The notes below the pieces were generated by a model. The model did no database searches. It worked only from the letters and a program-made list of their open reading frames with translations, and had not been told where the DNA came from. Shown here in pieces: positions 7,747-17,086 of a DNA stretch of 64,000 nucleotides. Within the stretch, counting starts at the first letter, position 1. Every line of letters starts with the position of its first letter. The stretch comes from NAK19 sp034434515 (lineage in GTDB: Bacteria > Chloroflexota > Anaerolineae > Anaerolineales > UBA4823), in NCBI GenBank assembly GCA_034434515.1, contig DAOTZA010000110.1:1-64000 (forward strand). Direction: 5' to 3'. Made by a program: the position numbers and the translations under genes.

Positions 7747-10029
7747 ATGTCTAGATACATCGCAAAACGTGCCATCCGCGGTGCAAACGCACTTGTACGT
7801 GAAGCGGAATTAATGCTCAATCGAGCGCTCAAAGAAAAAGGTGGGGATCAAAAGGTTGCTTTTCCAAATACCGCATATTATTTACCCCTGATCTATGGCA
7901 TGACAGGGATTGCGGTTGAGAAGCTGGAGGATTTGGTACCCGTCATTGAACAGGCAAAGCGGTTATTACACCCCATTCCATCGGATAACTTGTGGACTCC
8001 GTATCTCGGAGAGACTCTGGATTGCGGCATGGCAACCTTACTGGCTGCTGAGGCTATTGAAGCGATTCGCTTTATCTATGGCCTTCAACCAGAACGGTTG
8101 CCAGGCTTTAACCTGGCTGGTGGAACCTCTTATCCCGAGCTGGATTCGCCAAATAATGGACGGGTGGGGCATTTAAATGGGCCAATAGATGATATTCAAC
8201 TTCGCTCCTGGGGTATTCAGTTGGTTGATGGCCGTATGCCTGGCTTTGCTGCTATCGTAGGCGCAGCCAAGTCGAATGAGGTGGCGGTTAAGATCGTGCG
8301 CGAATTACAGAAACGGAATATCCTTTGTTTCCTATCGGGTAATGTGAATGGACGGAGCATTATCCATCAGCTAATTGAAGAAGGAGTCGAACTCGGTTAC
8401 GATACGTATACCGTTCCTTTTGGTACAGATACAATCAGTGCCATTTACGCCCTTGGATTTGCCACTCGTTCGGCCTTAACTTTTGGTGGTCTGAAGGCGG
8501 GACAAGCCCGAGAAATTCTTTTGTACAACCGTGAGCGTGTCTTTGCCTTTGTCTTAGCATTGGGAGAAGTGGATGATCTAAAGTATGCAGCAGCGGCAGG
8601 GGCAATTAACTTTGGCTTCCCGGTGATCGCCGACACAGTCATTCCCGAAATTCTCCCAACTGGCATAACTAAATACGAACATGTGGTTAGCATGCCCTTT
8701 AATGAAATTGAAGGGGCAGATGATCTGGAAAGGGCAGAGCGTCTGGTACAGAAATGTATTGAGATTCGCGGTGTCAAAGTTAAAGTTGCTGAAGTACCTG
8801 TACCGGTTCCTTATGGTTCTGCATTTGAAGGGGAAGTCGTTCGCAAGAATGACATGAGGGTTGAATTTGGCGGAAAACATTCGCGTTGTTTTGAGTATCT
8901 CTTTATGGCGCCGCTTGATGAAGTAGTTGATGGAAAAGTAGAAGTGATTGGACCGTCCTTTGAGCATATCGAACCACAAGGCCACATGGACATGGGCATC
9001 ATTGTTCAAGTTGCTGGGCGACAAATGCAAGAAGATTTTGAACCAGTCTTAGAGCGCCAAATCCATTATTTCATAAATGGAGCATCAGGCATTCAACATA
9101 TTGGTCAGAGAGATATTGCCTGGATTCGCATTTCCAACAACGCTGCTGAAAAAGGATTCAAGCTAGAGCATTTTGGTAAGATTCTTCATGCCCGCTACCA
9201 TTCTGATTTTGGCGCAATTGTTGACAAGGTACAGGTGACCATTATTACCGAACCGGAATTGCTCCAGCAGTGGTTGGCAAAGGCACGGGCGGCTTACGAT
9301 TATCGAAATAAGCGATTGGCAGACTTAACGGATGATAAGGTGGAGGAATTCTACTCCTGCACGTTGTGCCAATCCTTTGCGCCGAACCATGTATGTGTTA
9401 TCAGCCCAGAACGACTTGGGCTGTGTGGGGCGTACAACTGGCTAGACTGCAAAGCCTCCTATAACATTAACCCCACCGGACCGAATCAGCCGATCAAACT
9501 TGGAAAGGTTATCGACCCGGTCAAAGGCTATTGGACAGGCACAAACGAATATGCCAAGATTGGTTCGCATGGGGTGGTCTCGGAAGTGGCGATGTATTCC
9601 ATCATGGAAAACCCAATGACTGCCTGCGGTTGTTTTGAGTGCATCGTGATGTTGATCCCTGAAGCCAATGGAGTCATGGTTGTCAGTCGCGAAGATCCGA
9701 GTATGACCCCGGCGGGAATGACCTTTAGTACCCTCGCAGGCATTGCCGGAGGTGGCCTCCAGACTCCAGGTGTGATGGGGGTGGGAAAGTATTTCTTGCT
9801 CAGTCCAAAGTTTATCTCCGCAGATGGTGGGTTCAAACGGGTGGTATGGATGAGCAGCATCCTCAAAGAAACGATGGCGGAAGAGTTAAGAGCTGTTGCT
9901 GAGCGAGAAGGAGACCCGGAACTTATCGAAAAAATCGCCGATGAACGTCATGTAACGACCGTGGAAGAGCTGTTAGTATGGCTTGAGGCACATAATCATC
10001 CGGTTTTGGCAATGGAGCCGATGTTCTAG
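7747..10029 (+). CDS. acsB: Acetyl-CoA synthase, CODH/ACS complex
   Basis: A 760-residue protein that joins CO, a methyl group from the corrinoid Fe-S protein and CoA at the A cluster. The A-cluster ligands are visible: Cys538, Cys541, Cys550 and Cys560 for the 4Fe-4S cube, and Cys627-Gly628-Cys629 for the distal nickel. Their spacing (3, 9, 10, then 67 and 69) is the same as I recall for the Moorella enzyme, offset by about 32 residues, so the N-terminal CODH-contacting domain is slightly longer. The start follows a perfect AGGAGG. The gene ends at a hairpin before acsD. Confidence 0.98.
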   Translation: MSRYIAKRAIRGANALVREAELMLNRALKEKGGDQKVAFPNTAYYLPLIYGMTGIAVEKLEDLVPVIEQAKRLLHPIPSDNLWTPYLGETLDCGMATLLAAEAIEAIRFIYGLQPERLPGFNLAGGTSYPELDSPNNGRVGHLNGPIDDIQLRSWGIQLVDGRMPGFAAIVGAAKSNEVAVKIVRELQKRNILCFLSGNVNGRSIIHQLIEEGVELGYDTYTVPFGTDTISAIYALGFATRSALTFGGLKAGQAREILLYNRERVFAFVLALGEVDDLKYAAAAGAINFGFPVIADTVIPEILPTGITKYEHVVSMPFNEIEGADDLERAERLVQKCIEIRGVKVKVAEVPVPVPYGSAFEGEVVRKNDMRVEFGGKHSRCFEYLFMAPLDEVVDGKVEVIGPSFEHIEPQGHMDMGIIVQVAGRQMQEDFEPVLERQIHYFINGASGIQHIGQRDIAWIRISNNAAEKGFKLEHFGKILHARYHSDFGAIVDKVQVTIITEPELLQQWLAKARAAYDYRNKRLADLTDDKVEEFYSCTLCQSFAPNHVCVISPERLGLCGAYNWLDCKASYNINPTGPNQPIKLGKVIDPVKGYWTGTNEYAKIGSHGVVSEVAMYSIMENPMTACGCFECIVMLIPEANGVMVVSREDPSMTPAGMTFSTLAGIAGGGLQTPGVMGVGKYFLLSPKFISADGGFKRVVWMSSILKETMAEELRAVAEREGDPELIEKIADERHVTTVEELLVWLEAHNHPVLAMEPMF

Positions 10030-10037
10030 GATGAAAA

Positions 10038-10074
10038 GGGAAGGGATCAGGGGATTCAATCCTGTTGCCTTCCC
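10038..10074 (+). other. Intercistronic hairpin between acsB and acsD
   Basis: GGGAAGG (10038-10044) pairs with CCTTCCC (about 10068-10074), with further inner pairing of ATCAGG to TCCTGT. It is followed only by TAAAATTTTG, a weak U tract. It could be a partial terminator or an mRNA-processing or stability element tuning acsA/B relative to acsC/D. Confidence 0.5.
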
Positions 10075-10136
10075 TAAAATTTTGCGCCTTCACCAAGCGC
10101 ATGACCTATGCCTGATTTCCATAAGGAGAATGAGCT

Positions 10137-11114
10137 ATGCCAGTTGAGATACCTAAAGAGAAATGGACAGGAGCTGTACGCACGATCACCTTAGGCGCGC
10201 TGCCATCGGAGGGAGGCACGCGTAAGCGGGTTGTGACCGTGGGTGGGGAAACCGCAATGCCTTTTATGCACTTCGAAGGCGAAATTCCCAATCCACCGGT
10301 AGTCGCAATTGAGATCAAAGATCGAAAACCAGATGATTGGTCACCGTTACTCATCGAGACATGGAAGGATGTTATTGACGAGCCGGCGCAATGGGCTGCT
10401 GCTGCAGAAGCAGCCGGGGCGGATCTAATTGTTTTGGCGCTAAGTTTGACGAATCGCAATGGAGAACCGACAACTCCAGACGAAGCAGTAACCAGCGTAA
10501 AAGCTGTTCTAGCGGCTACGGGCCTGCCCTTGATCGTTTTCGGTCCAGGACAGGCGGAGGCAGATAATTCGTTACTTGTGGCTGTATCTGAAGCCACGAA
10601 GGGAGAACGGTTGGCTTTAGGAATTTGCGAGGATAAAAACTACCGCACCATCGTAGCAACAGCGATGGCAAACGACCATCTCGTCACTGCCAGAACGCCT
10701 ATGGATGTCAATTTGGCAAAACAATTAAACATCTTGATCAGTGATATGGGATTACCGCTGGATCGCATCTTGATGGACCCAACCACGGGGGCTTTGGGCT
10801 ATGGAATCGAGTATGGATTTTCTGTGATGGAGCGCTTGCGCCTTGCTGCGTTGCAAGGGGATAAAATGACTCAACTCCCAATGATTGTAACGCCTGGTTT
10901 TGAAGCCTGGAAAGCGAAGGAATCAAAAGTCGGTGAAGGTGTACCGGCTTCCTGGGGTGATTGGTTAAATCGAGCGATCAATTGGGAGACCCTGACAGCC
11001 ATGACACTGGTTGAATCGGGGGCGGATATTGTTGTCCTTCGGCATCCCGAAAGCCTCAAACGCGTTAAAGCTGCCATTGACGAATTGATGGCAGCAAAAT
11101 CCCTGGTTTCGTAA
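10137..11114 (+). CDS. acsD: Corrinoid iron-sulfur protein, small subunit
   Basis: A 325-residue TIM-barrel subunit (CdhD/AcsD family) of the corrinoid Fe-S protein that carries the methyl group from AcsE to AcsB. Family features include the N-terminal TLGALPSEGGTRKR segment, LIVLALSLTNRNGE and MDPTTGALGYGIEY. The length is normal. The start follows AAGGAG 10 bases upstream. It lies 26 bases before acsC, its heterodimer partner. Confidence 0.96.
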   Translation: MPVEIPKEKWTGAVRTITLGALPSEGGTRKRVVTVGGETAMPFMHFEGEIPNPPVVAIEIKDRKPDDWSPLLIETWKDVIDEPAQWAAAAEAAGADLIVLALSLTNRNGEPTTPDEAVTSVKAVLAATGLPLIVFGPGQAEADNSLLVAVSEATKGERLALGICEDKNYRTIVATAMANDHLVTARTPMDVNLAKQLNILISDMGLPLDRILMDPTTGALGYGIEYGFSVMERLRLAALQGDKMTQLPMIVTPGFEAWKAKESKVGEGVPASWGDWLNRAINWETLTAMTLVESGADIVVLRHPESLKRVKAAIDELMAAKSLVS

Positions 11115-11140
11115 TCTGCTTCCCAGAACGGAGGTACCTT

Positions 11141-12469
11141 ATGGCTTTATCTGGAATTCAAATCTACAAACTGTTACCGCAGACGAATTGCAAAGAATGC
11201 GGTTTTCCAACTTGTTTAGCCTTTGCCATGAAGCTGGCAGCCAAGCAAGTAGAGCTATCTGCCTGCCCGTATGTCTCCGAAGAATCTAAGGCGCAGTTAG
11301 AAGAATCCTCTGCTCCACCAATTCGGTTGATCACCCTCAAATCAGATGGCTATGAAGTCAAAGCTGGCAACGAGGTCGTGATGTACCGACATGAAAAAAC
11401 CTTTTATAACAAGCCGGGGCTCTTTGTCAAAATCAAAACATTAACCTCGGAAGCAGAAATCAAGTCTTTGGCGCAGCGAATTCAGGATTATCGCGTGAAT
11501 TATGTTGGGATCGACCTAGAGGTAGATGGGATCGCCCTGGAGGACGATTCAGATGATCCAGAAAAAATGAACGCAGCCGTAGTAGCTGTGCGTTCGGCTT
11601 GTAGAAAACCTGTTATGTTGTTTTCAAACAACCCTGCCAGCATTGAAAATGTTCTCTCTAATCTCAATGGCGAAATCCCCTTAATCGGTTGTGCTAGAGC
11701 TGATAGTTGGGAGTCATTTGCGGAGGTTGCCAAGCAAACGAAAGCCGCCGTTGCAGTTATGGCTGATAATCTGGAAACTCTGGCAGATTTAAGCGAAAAG
11801 ATCAAAGGTAAGGGTGTGGAAGATATTGTTCTTGTGCCAGAGGGAAAGAATTTGGGACATGAATTAATGCTTCAAGCCCAGATCCGCCGCCTAGCCTTAA
11901 AAGCGAATTATCGGCCGCTTGGTTACCCAACGCTGGCTTTTTGTCACAATCACGCTCAAATGGCGCAAGCTATAACAAAATACGCTGGTTTTCTGGTCAT
12001 TGACACATTTGCTGAGGAACTGGTTTATCCACTGTTAGTTTTGCGCCAAAACATCTACACCGACCCGCAAAAACCAATCCAGGTTCAACCTGGCTTATAT
12101 GAAATCAATAATCCTCAGCCAACTGATCCGGTCTTAGTAACGACCAACTTCAGCATCACATACTTCAGCGTTGCGAATGAAGTCGAAGGCTCTGGTCTGC
12201 CAGCTCATCTGTTGGTGGCAGATGCAGAAGGGATGAGTGTCCTGACAGCCTGGGCAGCCGGCAAATTCGATGCTGAACGCATCGCCAAGGCGGTTAAATT
12301 AGCAAATCTCGATGAAAAGATGACCCGAAAACGATTGGTCTTGCCTGGAGCGGTTGCGGTGCTTTCTGGAGAGGTCGAAGCTGAGCTGCCAGGCTGGGAG
12401 ATTCGGGTAGGTCCGCGTGAAGCGGTAGATATTCCGAAATTTTATAAACAGGTGTTACAGGTAAATTAA
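11141..12469 (+). CDS. acsC: Corrinoid iron-sulfur protein, large subunit
   Basis: A 442-residue subunit with an N-terminal 4Fe-4S domain (Cys17, Cys20, Cys25, Cys42 in the NCKECGFPTC pattern), a central TIM barrel and a C-terminal B12-binding region (about residues 330-442, including VEGSGLPAHLLVAD). The cluster reduces the cobalt to Co(I). AcsE methylates it and AcsB demethylates it. It starts with ATG after GGAGG. There are 40 bases to the following activase, which probably reactivates this protein. Confidence 0.97.
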   Translation: MALSGIQIYKLLPQTNCKECGFPTCLAFAMKLAAKQVELSACPYVSEESKAQLEESSAPPIRLITLKSDGYEVKAGNEVVMYRHEKTFYNKPGLFVKIKTLTSEAEIKSLAQRIQDYRVNYVGIDLEVDGIALEDDSDDPEKMNAAVVAVRSACRKPVMLFSNNPASIENVLSNLNGEIPLIGCARADSWESFAEVAKQTKAAVAVMADNLETLADLSEKIKGKGVEDIVLVPEGKNLGHELMLQAQIRRLALKANYRPLGYPTLAFCHNHAQMAQAITKYAGFLVIDTFAEELVYPLLVLRQNIYTDPQKPIQVQPGLYEINNPQPTDPVLVTTNFSITYFSVANEVEGSGLPAHLLVADAEGMSVLTAWAAGKFDAERIAKAVKLANLDEKMTRKRLVLPGAVAVLSGEVEAELPGWEIRVGPREAVDIPKFYKQVLQVN

Positions 12470-12509
12470 ATTGAGCAATGCTTTGTTGGGATAATTTTTC
12501 GGTATCTCT

Positions 12510-14459
12510 ATGGCTGTTTACAAAGTAACCTTCAATCATCAAGCTGAACCGGTCGTCGTTAAGAGCGGTGCCCTGATCACAGAAGCGGCCAGACTGGCTG
12601 GAATAGAGATCAATCAACCCTGTGGTGGGCAAGGTCGATGCGGGCGTTGTGTTGTTCAGGTGATTGAGGGAAAAGTGCGTCACCGCAGCGCCTTACGCCT
12701 TTCTGCAGAAGACATTAGCTCAGGCTATTGTTTGGCGTGTCAATCCGTAATTGAGGGGGATATCTCTGTTCTCGTACCTGAACAAGAGAAGATTGAGAGA
12801 AGGCTGGTAACTGATCGCACCGCGGTAGAAATAGAGCCAATCCCAGGGTATTCACCGGAATATCAGCAAACGCTGAAACGATATTTTTTAGCGTTTTCAG
12901 AGCCGGATTACGAAGATCAAACGGATGACCTGAGCCGCTTGCAAAAACATCTGCGAATCGAATTGGGATTTGAAGATGTAGAGATTCCTATATCCCTCCT
13001 GAAAAAGATCGGCTCAGTGTTTCGTGAAGGGAATTGGCAAGCTACTGTCTATTTAGATGTGATTTCAAACCGTGAGGGCGAGCAAAAAGTGCGGATGGTT
13101 GAGATTCTGCCTTATCATTGTGAAGATGGTAGCCCAATGTGGGGCGCGGCGATTGATATTGGGACGACAACAGTAACGCTATGGCTAATTGACCTTTGGA
13201 CGGGCATCGTTCATTCACAAGTGGCAGAATACAATGCTCAAATCCGCCGCGGCGAGGATGTCATTTCGCGAATCATTTATGCCGATAAAGAGGATGGCTT
13301 GAAAGAATTGCAGGAACTGGTCGTTGGAACAATAAATCAATTGATTGAGACAGCCTGTAAAAGGGTCAAGCAATATCGGGTAACTCCACAAGATATCCTC
13401 AAACTAACGGTAGCGGGGAATACAACCATGATGCATCTTTTTTTAGGTATTCCACCAAGCTACATTCGTTTAGCGCCATTCGTTCCGACCTTTAATCAAG
13501 CTCCATTATTACGTGCAAAGGAACTTGGCCTGATCGCAAACCCTCATGCAATTGTAGATTGTCTGCCAGGCGTAGCAAGCTATGTTGGAGCGGATATTAC
13601 TGCAGGAGTTCTATCTGCAGGGGTTGATGATACGGATAAATTAACGCTTTTTCTGGATGTGGGAACCAATGGCGAGATGGTATTAGGTTCAAAGGAGTGG
13701 CTGGTAACTTGTGCTTGTTCGGCTGGTCCTGCGTTTGAAGGTGCGGGTGTTCGGGATGGGATGAGGGCGACGAGCGGTGCAATTGAGGAAGTTTGGATCC
13801 ATTCCGAAACTTACGAACCGACCTATCGAGTCATCGGTAATGGCAAACCCCGTGGCATTTGCGGAAGTGGTTTGATTTCATTATTGGCCGAAATGTTCAT
13901 GACAGGTATTGTCGATAAAGCTGGCAATTTGAATACCGGTCTCTCAACCCCTCGCATTCGGGAAGGGGATCATGGACTCGAATACGTTGTAGCCTGGAAA
14001 GATGAAACCGAACATGGGCGGGATATTGTTATTACCCGGGTCGATATCGATAATCTTTTGAGAGCTAAAGCGGCCATCTATGCAGGTTTTCAGGTACTTG
14101 CCCAGAGCGTTGGCGTACCATTGGAAGAAACCGAACAAGTCTTGATTGGTGGCTCGTTTGGAAAATACTTGAACATTGAAAAATCGATTCAGATAGGTTT
14201 GCTTCCGGATTTGCCTTGGGAAAAATTTAATTTTCTCGGTAACACGTCTGTTAAAGGGGCTTACTTTGCCTTGTTGAGTCAGGAACATCGTGAACGAATC
14301 CGTGAGATTGCCAGCAAAATGACCTATATAGAACTGTCGGCCGATAATACTTTTTATGAAGCGTTTATGTCGGCAATGTTTTTACCACATACTGATTTGA
14401 ACCGTTTTCCAACAGTGTTGGAAGCATTTCAAAACACCAAAATACCCATTCAAACCTAA
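12510..14459 (+). CDS. acsV: Corrinoid Fe-S protein reductive activator, AcsV-like
   Basis: A 649-residue paralogue of the protein at 3057-4937. It has an N-terminal [2Fe-2S] ferredoxin domain (CGGQGRCGRC, then LACQS), a middle linker, and an ASKHA ATPase (AIDIGTTTVTLWL, FLDVGTNGEM, GICGSG). AcsV-type proteins hydrolyse ATP to reduce oxidatively inactivated Co(II) corrinoid Fe-S protein. Placement between acsC and acsE supports that role. No ribosome-binding site is obvious before ATG 12510, so translation may depend on the upstream gene. The exact symbol rests on context. Confidence 0.9.
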   Translation: MAVYKVTFNHQAEPVVVKSGALITEAARLAGIEINQPCGGQGRCGRCVVQVIEGKVRHRSALRLSAEDISSGYCLACQSVIEGDISVLVPEQEKIERRLVTDRTAVEIEPIPGYSPEYQQTLKRYFLAFSEPDYEDQTDDLSRLQKHLRIELGFEDVEIPISLLKKIGSVFREGNWQATVYLDVISNREGEQKVRMVEILPYHCEDGSPMWGAAIDIGTTTVTLWLIDLWTGIVHSQVAEYNAQIRRGEDVISRIIYADKEDGLKELQELVVGTINQLIETACKRVKQYRVTPQDILKLTVAGNTTMMHLFLGIPPSYIRLAPFVPTFNQAPLLRAKELGLIANPHAIVDCLPGVASYVGADITAGVLSAGVDDTDKLTLFLDVGTNGEMVLGSKEWLVTCACSAGPAFEGAGVRDGMRATSGAIEEVWIHSETYEPTYRVIGNGKPRGICGSGLISLLAEMFMTGIVDKAGNLNTGLSTPRIREGDHGLEYVVAWKDETEHGRDIVITRVDIDNLLRAKAAIYAGFQVLAQSVGVPLEETEQVLIGGSFGKYLNIEKSIQIGLLPDLPWEKFNFLGNTSVKGAYFALLSQEHRERIREIASKMTYIELSADNTFYEAFMSAMFLPHTDLNRFPTVLEAFQNTKIPIQT

Positions 14460-14481
14460 TTTTTAGAAGGGAGGGCTCCTC

Positions 14482-15405
14482 ATGTATATCATTGGAGAAA
14501 ACATACACATCATTTCTGAAAAAGTGAAAGAAGCGGTCAAAGAAAGAAATGCAAAATTCTTTCAAGAACTTGCTGTAAAACAAGTGGAAGCAGGCGCTAA
14601 AGCTTTGGATTTGAACCTTGGTCCAAGAAAAGCTGACGGAGAAAAAGTGTTTCCTTGGATTGTTGAAACAGTTGAAGCGGTTGTAGATGTCCCATTAAGT
14701 TTTGATTCGACCAATATTGTGGGTATAGAAGCAGGGCTGAAGAAAGTAACAAAGGCGCAACCAATCATCAATTCGACCTCTGCAGAACCTGAACGCCTTG
14801 AAAAAGTACCATTGCTTGCAAAAAAGTACAACACGAAATTGATAGCGTTGACAATGGGAAAGAGCGGCATCCCGGTTGCGGCCGACGATCGGGTGAATAT
14901 TGCCATTGAGTATCTGATTCCGCGCGCATTGGAAGTTGGCTTGCCAATCGAAGATTTGATCATCGATCCTCTGGTCTTAACCGTTTCTGGTTGCCAAGAG
15001 TACTGCCCTCAGCTAATTGAGGCAATTCGTACGCTTCAGTATGCCTGGGATCCACCCCCGGCAATTTCAGTGGGGTTATCCAATGTCTCGAATGCAGTTC
15101 CGAAAGAAAATCGGTCGCTGATCAATCGCGTCTATTGTGCAATGCTGATGGGGGTGGGTTTGAAGATGATGATCGCTGATCCGCTAGATGAAAATCTGAA
15201 GGAAACAATTCGAATCATCGAGGAAAGAGACGAGTCCACGCCAATTGGTCGTCTATACCTGCGAATTGCTGATAAAATAAGGGATATGCAAGAAATCACA
15301 CCAGAGGATATAGACTTTAATGATCCTGAGCAAGTGGCTGTTTGGAAAACTGTCCAAATCTTGCTAAATCAAGTTATTTATGCGGATGGATATCTGGATC
15401 AGTAG
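14482..15405 (+). CDS. acsE: Methyl-THF:corrinoid Fe-S protein methyltransferase
   Basis: A 307-residue pterin-binding TIM barrel (family of AcsE and dihydropteroate synthase). It transfers the methyl of 5-methyl-THF to the corrinoid Fe-S protein. Visible motifs: the N-terminal GENIH, ALDLNLGP, the pterin loop SFDSTN, and SVGLSNVSNAVP. It is about 45 residues longer than typical acetogen AcsE because of a C-terminal tail (after about residue 255) containing a charged helix. It starts after GGGAGG. Its position between the activator and metV-metF fits the methyl branch. Confidence 0.95.
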   Translation: MYIIGENIHIISEKVKEAVKERNAKFFQELAVKQVEAGAKALDLNLGPRKADGEKVFPWIVETVEAVVDVPLSFDSTNIVGIEAGLKKVTKAQPIINSTSAEPERLEKVPLLAKKYNTKLIALTMGKSGIPVAADDRVNIAIEYLIPRALEVGLPIEDLIIDPLVLTVSGCQEYCPQLIEAIRTLQYAWDPPPAISVGLSNVSNAVPKENRSLINRVYCAMLMGVGLKMMIADPLDENLKETIRIIEERDESTPIGRLYLRIADKIRDMQEITPEDIDFNDPEQVAVWKTVQILLNQVIYADGYLDQ

Positions 15406-15462
15406 ACGCTTTGAAGATGAAATTGCGAATGCTCGTGAGGAATGATGCACTAGGAGGTATTT

Positions 15463-16950
15463 ATGCCGATATTTACACCAGGTAGAAGGTGGCAGCCACC
15501 CTTTTATCCTTTCAAGAAAGAACCATTTGGCGCACGTCTGTTAGCCGGCATCGAGAAAATGGTCAAGGGGCCGTTGTTTGGTTGCCGAATGTGCGGTAAT
15601 TGTTTGCTGCAGGAGACGGCTTTTATTTGTCCAATGGAGTGCCCAAAAGGTATTCGAAATGGGCCTTGCGGCGGTTCTACACCAGAACACTGTTATGTTG
15701 ACGATACCAGACCTTGCATCTGGTATAAAATATACGATCGTACCTTCAAGATGGGCCGTGAAGAGCTTCTGTTGGAAGTCTTGCCTCCATTGGACTGGAA
15801 TAAAGTTGGAACAGAAACATGGGGGGATGTTGTCCGACAAGTTCGGAAACTCGGCACAAAAAATGTGGTCTCCGGTCTTCTTTCCAAAGATCCTGTGAAG
15901 CGAACGGTGGTGTGGGATTCGATCTTCCGTCCTGTACGCCAACCGGAGTGGTGGCAGGGAGATTCAGAATATCATCCGCCAATGTACACGGAGCCAATCT
16001 CTGAGCTAGAGCGAAGGCTAAAGGCAGGTGAGTTTGTTGTCACCTCAGAAGTAGCTCCGCCGATGACGGTTTCAACCAATAAGTTGCTCCAAAATATTGA
16101 GCTGATCAAGCCTTATGTGACGGCAATCAACTTTACCGATTCGCCGTCAGCCACCCCACGCATGTCCAGTTGGGCGTGTAGCGTCATGGCTGTTCAGGCT
16201 GGTGCTGAACCGGTGATGCAGATTGCCTCTCGAGATCGGACGCGGGTTGGTTTGCAAGCCGAGGTGCTAGGAGCTAACGCTTTGGGTGTGCGGAATATTC
16301 TCTGCTTGTCAGGTGACAGTATGCGCATGGCGCCAGACCCACGCGGCCGAATGGATGTGGTCGATATCGACTCTGTTCAGATGATTTGGATCTTACGGCG
16401 TATGAGGGACGAGGGAAAATATCTCGATGGAAGAGCGATCAAATTCCCGCCCAAGATTTTTATTGGAGCTGCTGCGTCTCCTTACGCTTCTGAACCACGC
16501 TTCCAAGCAATCCGCGAGCATAAAAAAGTGAATGCTGGAGCGCAATTCTTCCAGACCAACCTGGTTTATGATATTGATGGCTTGGAGATCTGGCTTAACG
16601 CCTTAGCTCAACGGAATATCCTCGATAAGGTGTATATCCTTGTGGGTATTACACCACTTAAGAGTTATAAAGTCGCCCAGTATATGCACAACGAAGTTCC
16701 AGGCGTGTTTATCCCCGAGAGATTAATGAAGCGCATGGAAAAAGCTGGTGATGGCGCTGCAGAAGAGGGGGTTCAGATTGCCTTAGAGCTTATTGAGGCG
16801 GTGAAGAAACTACAAGGTGTCCATGGTATTCACCTCATGGCTGTTGGTTGGGAAGAGATCGTGCCGCGCATTGTACGGGAAGCTGGTCTGGCGCCGAAAG
16901 AAGCGCGAAAGACCGAGGTAAAAACAGCAGAAGCTGTTCTCAATTCGTAA
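15463..16950 (+). CDS. Fused MetV-MetF methylenetetrahydrofolate reductase
   Basis: A 495-residue protein. The N-terminal part (about 25-120) is the Cys-rich MetV/MTHFR-C domain, with Cys41, Cys44, Cys47, Cys56, Cys60, Cys69, Cys77 and Cys85 as probable zinc or Fe-S ligands. The C-terminal part (about 185-480) is the flavin-dependent MTHFR TIM barrel, with GEFVVTSEVAPP at its start and the folate/FAD motifs in MQIASRDR and ILCLSGDS. In many acetogens MetV and MetF are separate subunits, whereas here one chain carries both. It would reduce methylene-THF to methyl-THF for AcsE. The electron donor is not evident and no RnfC2-like partner follows. It starts after AGGAGG and is the last gene before the operon terminator. 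Confidence 0.93.
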   Translation: MPIFTPGRRWQPPFYPFKKEPFGARLLAGIEKMVKGPLFGCRMCGNCLLQETAFICPMECPKGIRNGPCGGSTPEHCYVDDTRPCIWYKIYDRTFKMGREELLLEVLPPLDWNKVGTETWGDVVRQVRKLGTKNVVSGLLSKDPVKRTVVWDSIFRPVRQPEWWQGDSEYHPPMYTEPISELERRLKAGEFVVTSEVAPPMTVSTNKLLQNIELIKPYVTAINFTDSPSATPRMSSWACSVMAVQAGAEPVMQIASRDRTRVGLQAEVLGANALGVRNILCLSGDSMRMAPDPRGRMDVVDIDSVQMIWILRRMRDEGKYLDGRAIKFPPKIFIGAAASPYASEPRFQAIREHKKVNAGAQFFQTNLVYDIDGLEIWLNALAQRNILDKVYILVGITPLKSYKVAQYMHNEVPGVFIPERLMKRMEKAGDGAAEEGVQIALELIEAVKKLQGVHGIHLMAVGWEEIVPRIVREAGLAPKEARKTEVKTAEAVLNS

Positions 16951-16970
16951 ATACCTGACGTGACCATAAG

Positions 16971-17007
16971 ACCGCTCCTGTTCTTGGATAAAACAGGAGC
17001 GGTTTGT
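16971..17007 (+). terminator. Terminator of the CODH/ACS operon
   Basis: A GC-rich 12-13 bp stem: ACCGCTCCTGTT (16971-16982) pairs with AACAGGAGCGGT. The loop CTTGGATA lies between the arms and TTTGTAAT follows. It is the only strong terminator between 5326 and the rel gene. Confidence 0.8.
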
Positions 17008-17020
17008 AATATCTTCTCTA

Positions 17021-17049
17021 TTGATTCTCTACCGATGGATGAGTATACT
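17021..17049 (+). promoter_or_regulatory. Promoter of rel
   Basis: TTGATT (17021-17026), a 17-bp spacer and TATACT (17044-17049). The predicted start is about 30 bases before the rel ATG. Confidence 0.65.
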
Positions 17050-17086
17050 AAAGAAGCTGATGGCAGTTAAGAGTAAGTGAGAGAAA

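Noticed and set aside
14482..15405. Dihydropteroate synthase instead of AcsE
   Set aside because: Only the pterin-barrel fold is shared. The N terminus and SVGLSNVSNA segment, and the acs context, fit the methyltransferase.
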